DNA of 5,692 bases from Bacteroidota bacterium (GTDB lineage: Bacteria; Bacteroidota; Bacteroidia; NORP154). The notes beneath the pieces were generated by a model. It was given only the letters and a program-made list of their open reading frames with translations, did no database searches and had not been told where the DNA came from. The first letter of the stretch is position 1; each line of letters starts with the position of its first letter. Positions 5,131 through 5,692 of this stretch are shown here, one piece after another. The position numbers and the translations under genes were made by a program. The stretch lies in the NCBI GenBank assembly GCA_002401055.1, contig NVRZ01000231.1, forward strand, positions 1 through 5,692, written 5' to 3'.

Positions 5131-5692
5131 ATGACAGGATTATTTTTTGGTTCATTTAACCCTATTCACAGTGCCCATCTACAGATCGCTGAGTATTTCA
5201 TTGCCAACTCAGTAATCAAAGATGTTTGCTTCGTAGTATCGCCACAAAATCCATTCAAAACCGAAAATGGCTTACTCGATACTGCATTGCGACTTGAATT
5301 GGTGGCGTTGGCAATAGAGGATAATCCACAACTCACTTGCAGCGATGTGGAATTGAGTTTGCCCTCACCATCCTATACGGCGCATACGCTGGAACATTTG
5401 AAATCTTTGTATCCAGATCAGGAATACTGCATAATTATGGGTACTGATAATCTTCAAAATTTTGAAGGTTGGAAAAACTATCAACATATTCTGGATAATT
5501 ATCAACTTTATGTGTATCCACGAAAAGGATCAGATGGAGGAAGCCTAAAGGACCATACCAACGTTCATCTAATTGATTCAATGCTTCTGGAGGCCTCTGC
5601 GAGTGAAATAAGAGAGCAACTGAATTCTGCAGAAGCCAAGAAATGGCTTCCTAAAAAAGTGCACGAAAAAATCTTGAAGGAAGGTTATTATT
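5131..5692 (+). CDS. nadD: Nicotinate-nucleotide adenylyltransferase, near-complete (runs off the right edge)
   Basis: NadD transfers AMP from ATP to nicotinate mononucleotide, giving deamido-NAD, the step before NAD synthetase. No stop is met in the 187 codons visible. Family members are about 190-200 residues, so little should be missing. Seen: GLFFGSFNPIHSAHL at 3-17 with the nucleotidyltransferase histidines H13 and H16; SPQNPFK at 37-43; the substrate-binding MGTDNLQNFEGWKNYQHIL at 103-121; VYPRKG at 128-133; and the C-terminal SASEIR at 156-161, which fits the ATP-binding ISxTxxR motif. The first motif is HSAH where HxGH is normal, with Ala replacing Gly; all other hallmarks are intact, so activity is likely. 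ATG at 5131 puts the first strand immediately at the N-terminus, as expected. It lies 11 bases after gmk with no clear Shine-Dalgarno, so it is probably co-transcribed. Confidence 0.95.
   Translation, partial: MTGLFFGSFNPIHSAHLQIAEYFIANSVIKDVCFVVSPQNPFKTENGLLDTALRLELVALAIEDNPQLTCSDVELSLPSPSYTAHTLEHLKSLYPDQEYCIIMGTDNLQNFEGWKNYQHILDNYQLYVYPRKGSDGGSLKDHTNVHLIDSMLLEASASEIREQLNSAEAKKWLPKKVHEKILKEGYY

Noticed and set aside
1..5692. A defence, mobile or otherwise undescribed multi-gene system
   Set aside because: Every gene belongs to a known housekeeping or transporter family, and there are no repeats, integrase or transposase genes, or abrupt compositional changes visible by eye.

Overview
The window looks like ordinary chromosome from a member of the Bacteroidota, probably Cytophagales-like. 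Three things point there. The order yicC-gmk-nadD is a common Bacteroidota arrangement. The start codons mostly lack a good Shine-Dalgarno sequence and sit behind A/T-rich leaders. Matches to the Bacteroidota -7 promoter box TAnnTTTG lie upstream of several genes. The assignment rests on recalled family knowledge, not on a database search. I see no rRNA, tRNA, CRISPR array, insertion sequence or phage gene.

Layout. The left half (1-2578) is read on the minus strand. In transcription order it holds a multi-pass membrane protein of the LPG-synthase-TM/flippase-like family (2578-1508), a PLP-dependent cystathionine gamma-synthase/gamma-lyase-type enzyme (1455-316), and the N-terminal part of a TrkA/KtrA-type potassium-channel regulatory subunit (294 to beyond base 1). 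A 108-bp AT-rich divergent spacer (2579-2686) separates this from the right half. The right half is read on the plus strand: a ten-helix EamA/DMT transporter starting at TTG (2687-3601), a YicC-family endoribonuclease (3663-4538), guanylate kinase gmk (4553-5119), and nicotinate-nucleotide adenylyltransferase nadD (from 5131, running off the right edge probably close to its end).

How the genes work together. yicC, gmk and nadD are separated by only 14 and 11 bases and are almost certainly co-transcribed. They cover RNA processing, GMP-to-GDP phosphorylation and NAD synthesis. The left-hand genes are close but functionally mixed (lipid or envelope membrane protein, sulfur amino-acid enzyme, K+ uptake regulator). 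The 21-base gap between the last two suggests one transcript.

I found no convincing undescribed system. The points most worth a second look are the TTG start of the transporter, whose first bases overlap the stop of a five-codon open frame behind a GGAG; a recurring TAnnTTTG box in three intergenic gaps; an HxAH instead of HxGH nucleotidyltransferase motif in NadD; and the unresolved synthase-versus-lyase identity of the cystathionine enzyme.
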